Source of the DNA: Planctomycetota bacterium
Lineage (GTDB): Bacteria; Planctomycetota; UBA11346
Assembly (NCBI GenBank): GCA_003136555.1
Contig: PLEW01000184.1
Span: forward strand, 7,675-58,232
Direction: 5' to 3'
Length of the DNA stretch: 50,558 nucleotides
The number at the start of each line of letters is the position of its first letter. Position 1 is the first letter of the stretch. Shown piece after piece: positions 28,028 through 36,062 of this stretch. Under the pieces are notes generated by a model, which ran no database searches, had not been told where the DNA came from, and worked only from the letters and a program-made list of their open reading frames with translations. The position numbers and the translations under genes were made by a program.

Positions 28028-28410
28028 ACAATGGTTCTCCAAGGAGTTGCGAATGGATGAATGCTCTAGGTCGGCATCATCGTCGTGCATGGCATACTCG
28101 ACAATGCGGTGTTCTCCCCATAGGGTATCTGGCATGTCGATGCAGAACTGCCCAACTGCGAGCAAGCCGGTCATCTGACGGCTCAGATCGCTTGCATATG
28201 CGAATCATGTCGCGCCGCCACGGATACGGGCTTCACCTGTAGAGCGGCATGGTCAGCATCCCGATAGCGATGCCAGCGGTCGATCGCATCACCGCGCCCA
28301 CTCAGAACAAGGATAGCCCAGGCGCATCCATCCCCTGCTCCTGGTTGGCAGGCTCATGGCTATTGGAGCACGTGTTCAGGCTGCCTGCCCCACTGCCGCA
28401 CCGACGTGCA
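28028..28410. other. Upstream region of dps, no gene
   Basis: No supported gene or strong hairpin. I found no clear promoter hexamers or a peroxide-regulator site by eye, though a dps promoter is expected here. Confidence 0.35.
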
Positions 28411-28998
28411 TCAATCGGCGCTGTCGTCCATGGGTTCGACGGCGCCCTTCCGCTCCGCTACTGTGGGCAAGTGCAGGTCAGCAATGGCGTGACCACCTGT
28501 TCCCTGAGTGCCGATGTCTCCCTGTTTCCAGAACTGATCCTTCGACAATTCAGCTTGGGTCGCATGGGCAATCGGCGCTTGGACCTTCAGCAGGCCCTGG
28601 AAATGGCGTACAATGCGGAGGAGCTCGCTCCAATCGCCGCTTTTGACGAAATATGCATCGGCCGTCCTGCAGAGTAGGCGATCTCGTTGCGCATCCGAGG
28701 AGGTGAACATGACCACGGGCACGCCCAGATAGCGGGGTGTATTCTTAATCTCCGTAAGGACTTGATGTCCCTGCAGTCTTGGCAGATTGAAGTTGAGGAT
28801 GATGAGATCGGGGATGGCATGCGCCGGATCGAGCAACTGCTCAAGAGCAAGCTCTCCATCGACAGCCACCTCGATATCAGCGTCAATGCCGCTGAATGCG
28901 ATCGCTTCACGCAGCAGCACGACATCGCCGGGATTATCCTCCGCCATGAAGAAATGCGCGCGCTTCGATGTTTCGGACGGTGGAGATGCGGTAGCCAT
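28411..28998 (-). CDS. Stand-alone receiver-domain protein with phosphoacceptor Asp replaced by Asn
   Basis: 195 residues; the start at 28998 has a perfect AGGAGG 6 nt upstream. The receiver domain (about 14-140) resembles Rcp1-type response regulators: acidic pair Glu20-Asp21 in AEDNPGDVVLLREA, Thr99 in MFTSSDAQRD, and Lys119 in YFVKSGDW. The phosphorylation site, normally LLDLNLP, reads IILNFNLP with Asn69 (codon AAC) in place of Asp. The remaining pocket is intact, so the loss looks specific. The last 55 residues are polar with no known domain. No histidine kinase is nearby. It may be locked in one state or sense something other than phosphate. Confidence 0.85.
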   Translation of the reverse strand: MATASPPSETSKRAHFFMAEDNPGDVVLLREAIAFSGIDADIEVAVDGELALEQLLDPAHAIPDLIILNFNLPRLQGHQVLTEIKNTPRYLGVPVVMFTSSDAQRDRLLCRTADAYFVKSGDWSELLRIVRHFQGLLKVQAPIAHATQAELSKDQFWKQGDIGTQGTGGHAIADLHLPTVAERKGAVEPMDDSAD

Positions 28999-29502
28999 GC
29001 GATTCCTCCTGTATCCATGCAGAGGCGCGACGGTTCGCCAATGCAGGGGATCTGACGCCGGAGCCTGGTGTCCGACCTGGGACGTCTTGCTGATGATGAG
29101 GCAACGGACCTCATCCATCGACAGCCGTTCACCGGTTGAGGACCCCTGGCGGGATATCCGAGATGGATGAGAATGCCAGTTATGCATGGTGATGTTGCAT
29201 GCCTGGTCAGGATGATCTCGCGACCCGGCATCAATCCCTCAGTGTTCGCCAGGCTGTCGGGGACTCATGTGCTGGCGCGATGGGCAGGCCGAGCGGATCA
29301 TCCGTCCGCGATAGTGATCCCCGGGGAGGACCCTGGCATCCCCATCCCCGGATTGCCAAGGCAGCAGATGTCTGTGACGGCTTATCATGGGATGTCCCCG
29401 GTCCGCTGATCCATGGCCGATGTGCGCTGTTGATCAGCTGCAGTCCCTGTGGACCTCCGGCGATGGCGGTGGACCGCTGTTTGGCAGAAGGTACGTGCGG
29501 CG
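28999..29502. other. Gene-free stretch
   Basis: Frames open here have no ribosome site or family match. No strong hairpin or repeat was noticed. The promoter of the receiver gene should lie in its right-hand side relative to 28998. Confidence 0.35.
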
Positions 29503-30144
29503 CTACTTCCTCTCCTCATGAGGCGCTTCGCTATGGGGCGCGGGCTGGGCTGCATGCGTGTCGCTGGGCGCCCAGTTCTTCGGATACTGCTGGACGACCG
29601 CGGCATGGTGCAGCGCCGGGGCATCGTGGAAGTCCATCTTCACGGATGCAGATGCATGCAGGACCTCCGGCGTCACGCCGACGGGAGACGCCTGGGCTAC
29701 CCAGGCGTTGTGCTGCTGGAAGTGGTACTGGTGGTGGTTGCCTCCGTAATACATGGCGTAGCCCGGGTAATAGATGTAATCGTCAGGTGCATACGCGGTC
29801 GTCTCGGGAACGGGCTGATCGCCAGCGATCTGGATGTCGGGCGAGGGGATTATGGGAGGGACACCGGGCGGCAGCGTGGTACTCGGTGGGGTATCGGTAG
29901 GCACGATCACGACAGGCTGGTCCGGGGATGTGGCATTTGACGCACCGACCACGATCGGTTGGATCTCGCCCGGTGGCGGGGTCACGGGGCGGGCAACGGA
30001 TTGCGTCGCATCGGGCGTCTGCGGTTGACCTCCTCCCGCATGAGCATCTGCGCCATCGTGGCTGCATGAACTGAGGGTGAAGAGGAGCGACAGGCCCGCA
30101 ACGCAGGAGGCCATGATACCGAGGCAGGTGGTGATCTTCTTCAT
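29503..30144 (-). CDS. His/Tyr-rich envelope lipoprotein (hypothetical)
   Basis: 213 residues. The start at 30144 gives a lipoprotein signal: MKKITTCLG, a hydrophobic stretch, then LSSC with Cys27. The middle is Pro/Thr/Val-rich (about 45-110), as in extended linkers spanning the periplasm. The C-terminal half has an aromatic and His-rich patch (DDYIYYPGYAMYYGGNHHQY, about 125-145) and further His residues to the end, which could bind metal. No enzyme family is recognised. The ribosome site is poor (GAGG about 15 nt upstream). Confidence 0.65.
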   Translation of the reverse strand: MKKITTCLGIMASCVAGLSLLFTLSSCSHDGADAHAGGGQPQTPDATQSVARPVTPPPGEIQPIVVGASNATSPDQPVVIVPTDTPPSTTLPPGVPPIIPSPDIQIAGDQPVPETTAYAPDDYIYYPGYAMYYGGNHHQYHFQQHNAWVAQASPVGVTPEVLHASASVKMDFHDAPALHHAAVVQQYPKNWAPSDTHAAQPAPHSEAPHEERK

Positions 30145-30727
30145 AGTATGACGAGCATCCCTCGGTCGCACTCGGGAACTATGGGGTATTCTCCCCACCG
30201 CGCTCTGGCACTGAGGCGCAGCTATGGGCAACGGGCTATGCGGACGGCGAGCCATGGGCGGTGCGTTGGCCACCCGGTGCAGGAGGCGATGGGCCACGCC
30301 AGCGACGGGATACTGTGCCATAGACGACTCTGGAATGCATCGTCTGACCGATTCACAGATTGCGATGGCATGCGGATACTTCGATGATCTTGTTCATTGG
30401 GTCTGCCGTGGTGCCTGCAGGGCTTCGAGAAGTTCCCCGCCGCAATAGTTCGACACGGCCAGCATATGCGGGAAGCGGCGTAGCTAGGCATCAAGCCGCA
30501 TCTGGGCATGCCGGCAATGAACCGGCATGCTGGTACCGGCCGCATCATCGATATGGCGATTCGAGCGCCTATTGTCGAACGACGACTACCTGAAGGTTCC
30601 CTGCCCCGCCTCCCGTCCGCGCACGGCATGCATGGTGACCGTTGCTCCTTCAGTCGATGCCGCTTGCAGGGTCACGAATCGCTGAATGCATCCGGGCGGT
30701 GGAGCCGGATCTAGGGCTGCAACGTCC
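30145..30727. other. Gene-free stretch
   Basis: Open frames on both strands are short, overlap each other and have no recognisable family. No clear terminator or promoter was identified. Confidence 0.35.
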
Positions 30728-30946
30728 TCAGGCGTCCACCTGGTCCGCAACAGGCCCAATCGGTCTATCGACGATGCGTGCGCCATGGTTCTGGGGATAG
30801 CGGCCGCGGATGGCTGCGTATAGGCGCTTCATGCGCCGTCGCAGCAGCAATTCGGATGGCACGACGTCGAGTACAGTTGCGACCAGAGGGATCCAGATCG
30901 GAGCCAGGGTGATGGCGATCGGCAGGACCGGGCGGCCGAGGGTCAT
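30728..30946 (-). CDS. Small single-span membrane protein, 72 aa
   Basis: The start at 30946 has AGGAG 7 nt upstream, the main reason to accept this short gene. Residues about 5-30 (PVLPIAITLAPIWIPLVATV) form one hydrophobic helix, followed by a basic amphipathic part (RRRMKRLYAAIRGRYPQ) and a polar tail. This layout suits a small inner-membrane regulator or stress peptide. No family is recognised. It lies 258 nt downstream of corA on the same strand, so cotranscription is possible but not shown. Confidence 0.6.
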   Translation of the reverse strand: MTLGRPVLPIAITLAPIWIPLVATVLDVVPSELLLRRRMKRLYAAIRGRYPQNHGARIVDRPIGPVADQVDA

Positions 30947-31204
30947 GCTCAGGCTCCTGCATGTGATGGCAGCTAATGGAACGTTCCGATAATGGGGGAT
31001 CGTTCTGCGAACGCCGCAATCGCCTAGTCCTCAGGGCAGATGCGATGGCAAAGAATGGCGGTCCGAGGTTGGCGGGTTCGGCCGAAACAGCGAATTGGAT
31101 AGTGCCTGGTCGATGCGATCGGCTCCCTTGCCCAGCGCCATGACCGATGACCGCCGCGCACGTGCCCGGATCGAGTTCCTGTGGCGTTCGCTCCCCCCGT
31201 GACC

Positions 31205-32167
31205 TCACATCCAGCGCCGCCGCTTGAAGTACCACAGCGTCATTGCCACCGAAGCGGCCATCAGGCCGAGGGCGTACTCGTAGCCGTAGCGCCACGTCAG
31301 CTCCGGCATGCGCGTCTCGCCGAAGTTCATGCCGTAGATGCTCGCGATCATGGTAGGCGGCATGAAGATCACCGCGACGATGGAGAAGATCTTGATGATG
31401 CGGTTCTGCTCGATGTTGATCAGCCCGAGGGTGGCATCGAGCAGGAAGGCGATCTTGCCCGAGATGAAGCTCGCCTGGTCGGAGAGCGAGTGCAGGTCGC
31501 GATGGATCGCCTCCATGCGCACCCGGCCCTCGGCGCAGACGAGCCGGTCGCCGGACTGGCCCAGGAAGATGACCAGGCGGTTCTTGTCGACCAGGCTCTC
31601 GCGCACCTTGGAGATGATGTTGCCGCTGTGTCCGAGGTTCATCAGCGTCTGCTGGAGATCGACATGGCCGGACTCCCGCTTGACGAAGATCTTGCGCGAC
31701 ACGTGCTCGAGCTCGAGCGAGACCAGCTCGAGCATATCCGCTAGGCGCTCGATCGTGATCTCGAGCAGGGTGACGAAGGCGAGGTCGGCCTTGGAGAGGC
31801 AGGATTTCGGCGCCCGCTTGGCGAAGATGCGGAAGGTCCACGGCTCGGCATAGCGCAGCGTGATCAGCTGCTCCTTGACCAGTATGAAGGTGACGGCGGT
31901 GGTCTCGGGCGTATGCGTCTCGGTCTTCAGCAGCATGGTCGCGGTCATGAAGACCGCGCCATCCTCGCGGTAGAGCCGGCTGGACGCCTCGATCGCCTGC
32001 ATCTCGGCGCGCGAGGGGACGTCGATGCCGAGCGTGCGCTCGAGCAGGATCTCGTCCTCGTCGGTGAGATCGTTGACATCCAGCCAGACGGATCTCTCTG
32101 GGATGATTCCATCGGCGATCGGATGGGGGTGCAGGCCCTTCTCGGCCGGCAGCCAGGCGGTGATCAT
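31205..32167 (-). CDS. corA: CorA-family divalent cation transporter
   Basis: 320 residues, expected to form a pentameric magnesium (or cobalt/nickel/zinc) channel in the inner membrane. The signature YGMNF lies at 278-282 at the end of TM1 (about 261-278), and TM2 (about 297-313) is followed by the basic C terminus FKRRRWM. The long cytoplasmic stalk helix precedes TM1 (FISGKIAFLLDATLGLINIE). The usual acidic loop between TM1 and TM2 reads GETRMPEL, which keeps one Glu near the pore mouth. The start has GGGAG 6 nt upstream. Confidence 0.93.
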   Translation of the reverse strand: MITAWLPAEKGLHPHPIADGIIPERSVWLDVNDLTDEDEILLERTLGIDVPSRAEMQAIEASSRLYREDGAVFMTATMLLKTETHTPETTAVTFILVKEQLITLRYAEPWTFRIFAKRAPKSCLSKADLAFVTLLEITIERLADMLELVSLELEHVSRKIFVKRESGHVDLQQTLMNLGHSGNIISKVRESLVDKNRLVIFLGQSGDRLVCAEGRVRMEAIHRDLHSLSDQASFISGKIAFLLDATLGLINIEQNRIIKIFSIVAVIFMPPTMIASIYGMNFGETRMPELTWRYGYEYALGLMAASVAMTLWYFKRRRWM

Positions 32168-32296
32168 GCAGCACTCCCAGAGCCTCCGCGGCGGGAGGAC
32201 CGGGCAGACTGTGAAGTTGCCCCGGCGCCTGCAAGCACTGTCCAGCGGTGGCTGGTCGATAGGTGGCGACGAGCAGGAATTGCGTTCGCTTCTTCA

Positions 32297-32311
32297 TCGA
32301 ACATTGTTCGA
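32297..32311. promoter_or_regulatory. Palindrome TCGAACA-T-TGTTCGA, candidate operator
   Basis: A perfect 7-1-7 dyad lies 130 nt upstream of corA. It resembles the Gram-positive-type LexA box core (GAAC and GTTC) but the spacing is 3 nt, not 4, so LexA binding is doubtful. A TetR- or XRE-type repressor is another option. Confidence 0.4.
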
Positions 32312-32562
32312 AACTTCACGAGCGGCGGTGCGTACCGACAGCCAACCGACTTGACGTGCGCGATGGATGCGCCACCGCCGACCATCTGCGCGATCATGAT
32401 CGGGGTGCCAATCGGTTCGAGCCTGTGCTCAGCGCAAGGTCGATCGACGGCGATGGAGGCGGCGAGCGCGAAGGTGACCGGAAATGGCTTGTCGATGATG
32501 GGACGACGCCCATCTCGGGCGCCAGGGTCTGCGCCACGCAGGCCATGCGGCTCGGCACCGGG

Positions 32563-32601
32563 AGCCATGGCCTCTCCCCAGTGGATGGAGAGGCCATGGC
32601 T
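32563..32601. repeat. Perfect 15-bp inverted repeat (hairpin)
   Basis: AGCCATGGCCTCTCC (32563-32577) and GGAGAGGCCATGGCT (32587-32601) are separated by 9 nt. The stem is long and perfect, 160 nt upstream of the alpha-galactosidase start. No T tract follows on either strand. It could be an RNA structure in a long leader, the end of an unseen small RNA, or a mobile-repeat relic. Confidence 0.6.
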
Positions 32602-32760
32602 GCATCCGGGGCTGATTGCAATGGATGAGGATACAAGGGATGTGCTTTCCCAGACGGGTTGCGGCGCTACGCTGAATGGTCGGTTCCCGGGGTCGTGTGC
32701 GGATGTGACCAATCGACTGCGCCCTGCCTGCCCGGCCATGTCCCAACGAGGTTGCCCGCC

Positions 32761-35700
32761 ATGCCATTCATGTACCGCTTCCTGCCGCTCGCCCTGGTCG
32801 CGGCAACCCTGCCCGCGGCTGATACCATCCGCACCGATCTCCTCAGCGTGACCCTCGATCAGGGCCGCTATGTGGTGCAGGCCCAGGGCCAGCCTGCGCC
32901 GTTCGCCAGCGGCATGCTTCTCCACCAGGGCGCCATCAAGATCGCCGCGGTCGACGACGCGGTCTTCGGCGCCGGCCAGGCGATCGCCGTCATAGCCAAG
33001 GATGGCTCCGGGGAATCGCTGCAGCTCTTTCCCGCTTTGCCGTTCGTGCTGCATCGCTGCACCCTGGTCAACGATGGCAGTGCCGCCACGGTGCTGAACA
33101 AGGTGCCGCTGGTTGAGGCGACCATCGCCTTGGCCGCCCCGCCCGACCAGCTCGCCTGCCTGGGCACCGGCGGCCTCCATCCGCTGCGCGAGAACCCCGG
33201 CAGCTATGCATGGATGGCGGTGGCGGATCCGGCGACCCGCGCCGGCGTCGTGGGTGGCTGGTTGAGCCATGAGCGGGGGAGCGGGGTGGTCTTCGCGACT
33301 TCCGATCAGGGACGGGTGAAGCTGGAGGCGCGCATCGAATACGGCCACCTGCGCATCGCACCAGGCGCATCGGTGGTGAGCGAGACCTTCGCCTTGGGCT
33401 GGTTCGAAGATGCGCGGCTTGGGCTCGAGGCCTGGGCAGATGCGGTGGCGAAGCGTCTGGCGATCACCTTGCCACCCATGCCGATCGTCTACTGCACCTG
33501 GTACGACAATGTCCACGGTGGCTCCAGCAATGCCCGCGCCCTGGCGGAGCTGAGCCGCTTCGCGGGCCAGAACCTCACGCAGTACGGCCTCTCCTGCATC
33601 CAGATCGACGACGGATGGCAGATGGGCGATTCCAAGGGCAACGGCCCGCGCAAGAACTTCAGCGCCTTCGATGCGCATGGACCGTATGGGGAAGGCATGC
33701 TGCCCATGGCCGGGGTCTTGCACGCCGATGGCCTGACCGCCGGGTTGTGGATGCTGCCATTCGGCGCAACCTGGAACGACCCGTTCTTCTCGCCCCACCA
33801 GGAGTGGTTCGTCAAGAATGCGGATGGCAAGCCCTACGACACCGCCTGGGGCGGGACCGCGCTCGACATGAGCAATCCCGATGCGCGCGCCTTCGTGCAG
33901 GGCGAGGTCCGGCAGGCGGTCCACGACTGGGGCTATCGCTACCTCAAGCTCGATGGCCTCTCGACCGGGATCGGCGTCAGGCCGCAATACGTCAATGATG
34001 CGTGGAAAGAGGACCATCTCGGCGATGCCACCTTCCATGATCCGGCGAAGACCAACATCGAGGTGTTTCGGGATAGCTTGCGCATGATCCGCAAGGCCGC
34101 TGGAGAGCCCATCTTCATCCTCGGGTGCTGCGCGCCGCAGAACATGCGCTCGTATGCCGGCGTCTTCGGTCTGGTCGATGCCATGCGCATGGGACCGGAC
34201 AACAGCGGCAGCTGGGATGCCTGGAAGGGGGCCTCGCCAGTCTTCGGCACGCGCAACTATCACCTCAACGGCCGGATCTGGTGGAGCGATCCGGACCCCA
34301 TCTATGTGCGTGCCAGCATCCCGTTGGAGAGCGCCCGGTGCATCGCTTCCTGGAATGCCCTCTCCGGGCAGATGATCTCCATCAGCGACTGGCTGCCGAC
34401 CCTGCCGGCAGAGCGCCTGGATATCATCAGGCGCTGCATACCCGGTCATCGCGCAACGGCCCGGCCCATCGACCTGTTCAGCTCCCGGTTGCCCGGACAA
34501 TGGCTGGTGACCGACCAGCGACCGTATCATCAGCGCCGTGATGTCCTCGGCCTCTTCAACTGGTCGGACCAGGCGCAGGAGCTCTCCCTGCCGGTTGCCG
34601 GCCTGGGACTGCCGCCAGCGGACAAGTACATCGCCTTCGATTTCTGGAACCAGGCCTTCATCAAGCCATTCCAGCAGACGCTGACGCTAACCGTGCCCGC
34701 CTCAGCGTGCCGCACGCTTGCCGTACGTCCGCTGCTGCCGCGGCCCTTCCTGCTGAGCACCTCACGCCATGTCTCGCAGGGCATCGTGGAGGTGAGCGGC
34801 GAAGCCTGGGATGGCGCGGAGAGGACCTTGTCGGGGACCAGCGCGGTGGTGGCCAATGATCGCTATGAGCTGCGCGTCGTCGCCATGTCTCCGGGCGCCG
34901 GATGGACGCTGGATGGGGCGAGCCTCACCGCAGTTGATGTGGCGGCTGGCGTCACCATTGCCGCCACCAGCGCCAATGGCCTGGTGCGCATCGTCATCAC
35001 CTCGCCGGTCAGCCGCGCCGTGGCGTGGACGGTGCACTTCGCCGCCGGCGCAGCCGCTTCCGGCCCACCGGCCATGATCCAGGAAGCCTCGGCGAGCGCT
35101 TCAGAGGATGGCGATCAGCTCAACCTGCGCTGGAAGGCGGTGGATGGCGTGGACTGCGAGGTCTCGGATGCAGCGGGCCGCTCCATCGTCAGCAGTACCG
35201 GGACCTGCGCCTTCTCCGGCCTGCACGCCGACAGCGAGCAGCATCTCCGCCTCACCGCCATCGACTGGTCAGGGCGCCGCAGCGAGGCGGTCGAGCTGTC
35301 GGCCAGGATGCCGACGGCATCAGTGCCGCCGCCGCTGCCGCCCAGGCCGAGCGTGGATATCACCAGCCTGATGGCGGTCGAGTCGCGCACCGGCTACGGC
35401 GAGGTGCGCACCAACGCCTCGGTCGATGGCCATCCGCTCACCATCAATGGCGTCGTCCATGCCAGTGGCCTGGGGGTGCATGCTCAGGCGCTCCAGGTCT
35501 ACGAGATCAAGCCCGACTACCGCCGATTCGTCGCAGTGGCGGGGCTCGACGACGAGGTGCGCAATACCCCGGCCAGCGTGGTGTTCCTGGTGATCGCCGA
35601 GGTGGATGGCAAGCAGCGGGAATTGGCGAAGTCGCCGAAGCGGCTACCCCGTCCGACCATGGCATGCTGGTACTTCGACGTCGCCATCCCGGACCATTGC

Positions 35701-35796
35701 ACGCGCTTGCGCCTGGTGGTCGATGACGCGGGCGATGGCAATAACAGCGATCATGCGGACTGGGTGGATGCGGGATTCGTCACCGGAAAGCCGTGA
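32761..35796 (+). CDS. Secreted GH27/GH36-like alpha-galactosidase with C-terminal NPCBM domain
   Basis: 1011 residues from the ATG at 32761 (GAGG 9 nt upstream). A signal peptide covers about 1-20 (FLPLALVAATLPAA). An N-terminal beta domain leads to a TIM barrel with CTWYDNVHGG, IQIDDGWQMGD, GLTAGLWMLPF, the nucleophile YLKLDG (Asp398) and candidate acid RMGPDNSGSW (Asp480), fitting the clan GH-D retaining mechanism. Beta domains follow, then a Pro-rich linker and an NPCBM carbohydrate-binding domain (about 865-1009: VHASGLGVHAQALQVYEI, DDAGDGNNSDHADWVDAGF). It would release alpha-galactose from galactoglycans in the periplasm or outside. It appears monocistronic. Family assignment within clan GH-D is by motif only. 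Confidence 0.85.
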   Translation: MPFMYRFLPLALVAATLPAADTIRTDLLSVTLDQGRYVVQAQGQPAPFASGMLLHQGAIKIAAVDDAVFGAGQAIAVIAKDGSGESLQLFPALPFVLHRCTLVNDGSAATVLNKVPLVEATIALAAPPDQLACLGTGGLHPLRENPGSYAWMAVADPATRAGVVGGWLSHERGSGVVFATSDQGRVKLEARIEYGHLRIAPGASVVSETFALGWFEDARLGLEAWADAVAKRLAITLPPMPIVYCTWYDNVHGGSSNARALAELSRFAGQNLTQYGLSCIQIDDGWQMGDSKGNGPRKNFSAFDAHGPYGEGMLPMAGVLHADGLTAGLWMLPFGATWNDPFFSPHQEWFVKNADGKPYDTAWGGTALDMSNPDARAFVQGEVRQAVHDWGYRYLKLDGLSTGIGVRPQYVNDAWKEDHLGDATFHDPAKTNIEVFRDSLRMIRKAAGEPIFILGCCAPQNMRSYAGVFGLVDAMRMGPDNSGSWDAWKGASPVFGTRNYHLNGRIWWSDPDPIYVRASIPLESARCIASWNALSGQMISISDWLPTLPAERLDIIRRCIPGHRATARPIDLFSSRLPGQWLVTDQRPYHQRRDVLGLFNWSDQAQELSLPVAGLGLPPADKYIAFDFWNQAFIKPFQQTLTLTVPASACRTLAVRPLLPRPFLLSTSRHVSQGIVEVSGEAWDGAERTLSGTSAVVANDRYELRVVAMSPGAGWTLDGASLTAVDVAAGVTIAATSANGLVRIVITSPVSRAVAWTVHFAAGAAASGPPAMIQEASASASEDGDQLNLRWKAVDGVDCEVSDAAGRSIVSSTGTCAFSGLHADSEQHLRLTAIDWSGRRSEAVELSARMPTASVPPPLPPRPSVDITSLMAVESRTGYGEVRTNASVDGHPLTINGVVHASGLGVHAQALQVYEIKPDYRRFVAVAGLDDEVRNTPASVVFLVIAEVDGKQRELAKSPKRLPRPTMACWYFDVAIPDHCTRLRLVVDDAGDGNNSDHADWVDAGFVTGKP

Positions 35797-35816
35797 TGCA
35801 CCATGCCCTCCCTGAT

Positions 35817-35868
35817 GCGTGGCGACCACGCCGTCCGCCGCCTGGTGATAGCGACATGAGGCCATGTC
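35817..35868 (+). terminator. Two small hairpins after the alpha-galactosidase
   Basis: GCGTGG-CGA-CCACGC (35817-35831) lies 20 nt past the stop, and GACATG-AGGC-CATGTC (35853-35868) follows. Each has a 6-bp stem without a T tract. The convergent layout with the TPR/ATP-grasp gene makes a terminator role plausible but weakly supported. Confidence 0.3.
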
Positions 35869-36062
35869 ATGCTTGGCAGAACGGACATATGCGCACGCCA
35901 GTCATCCATATCCTCACGCTGCCAGCTGCTGGCGCGGCTGGAGACTGCATCCGGCGAGTCACCAGCTGACGACATGCGGGGGTGGAGCCCAGCATCGCGG
36001 GAGGACGTCGGGCTCAGGACGGATGAGGTGATGGCGATCGAACGGCTGACCGGCTGCCGAAT

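Larger units (their letters stand above)
32168..32760. other. Gene-free divergent region between corA and alpha-galactosidase
   Basis: 593 nt without a supported gene. It contains the 15-nt palindrome at 32297-32311 and the 15-bp hairpin at 32563-32601, described separately. Because both flanking genes point outward, the hairpin is not explained as their terminator. Confidence 0.45.

Noticed and set aside
30765-32297. 510-codon minus-strand frame overlapping corA
   Set aside because: It is one frame off the real corA, which has the GMN signature, two membrane helices and a good ribosome site.
32297-32311. Possible LexA box
   Set aside because: GAAC and GTTC are separated by 3 nt, whereas the known box has 4. 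Kept only as an unassigned operator candidate.
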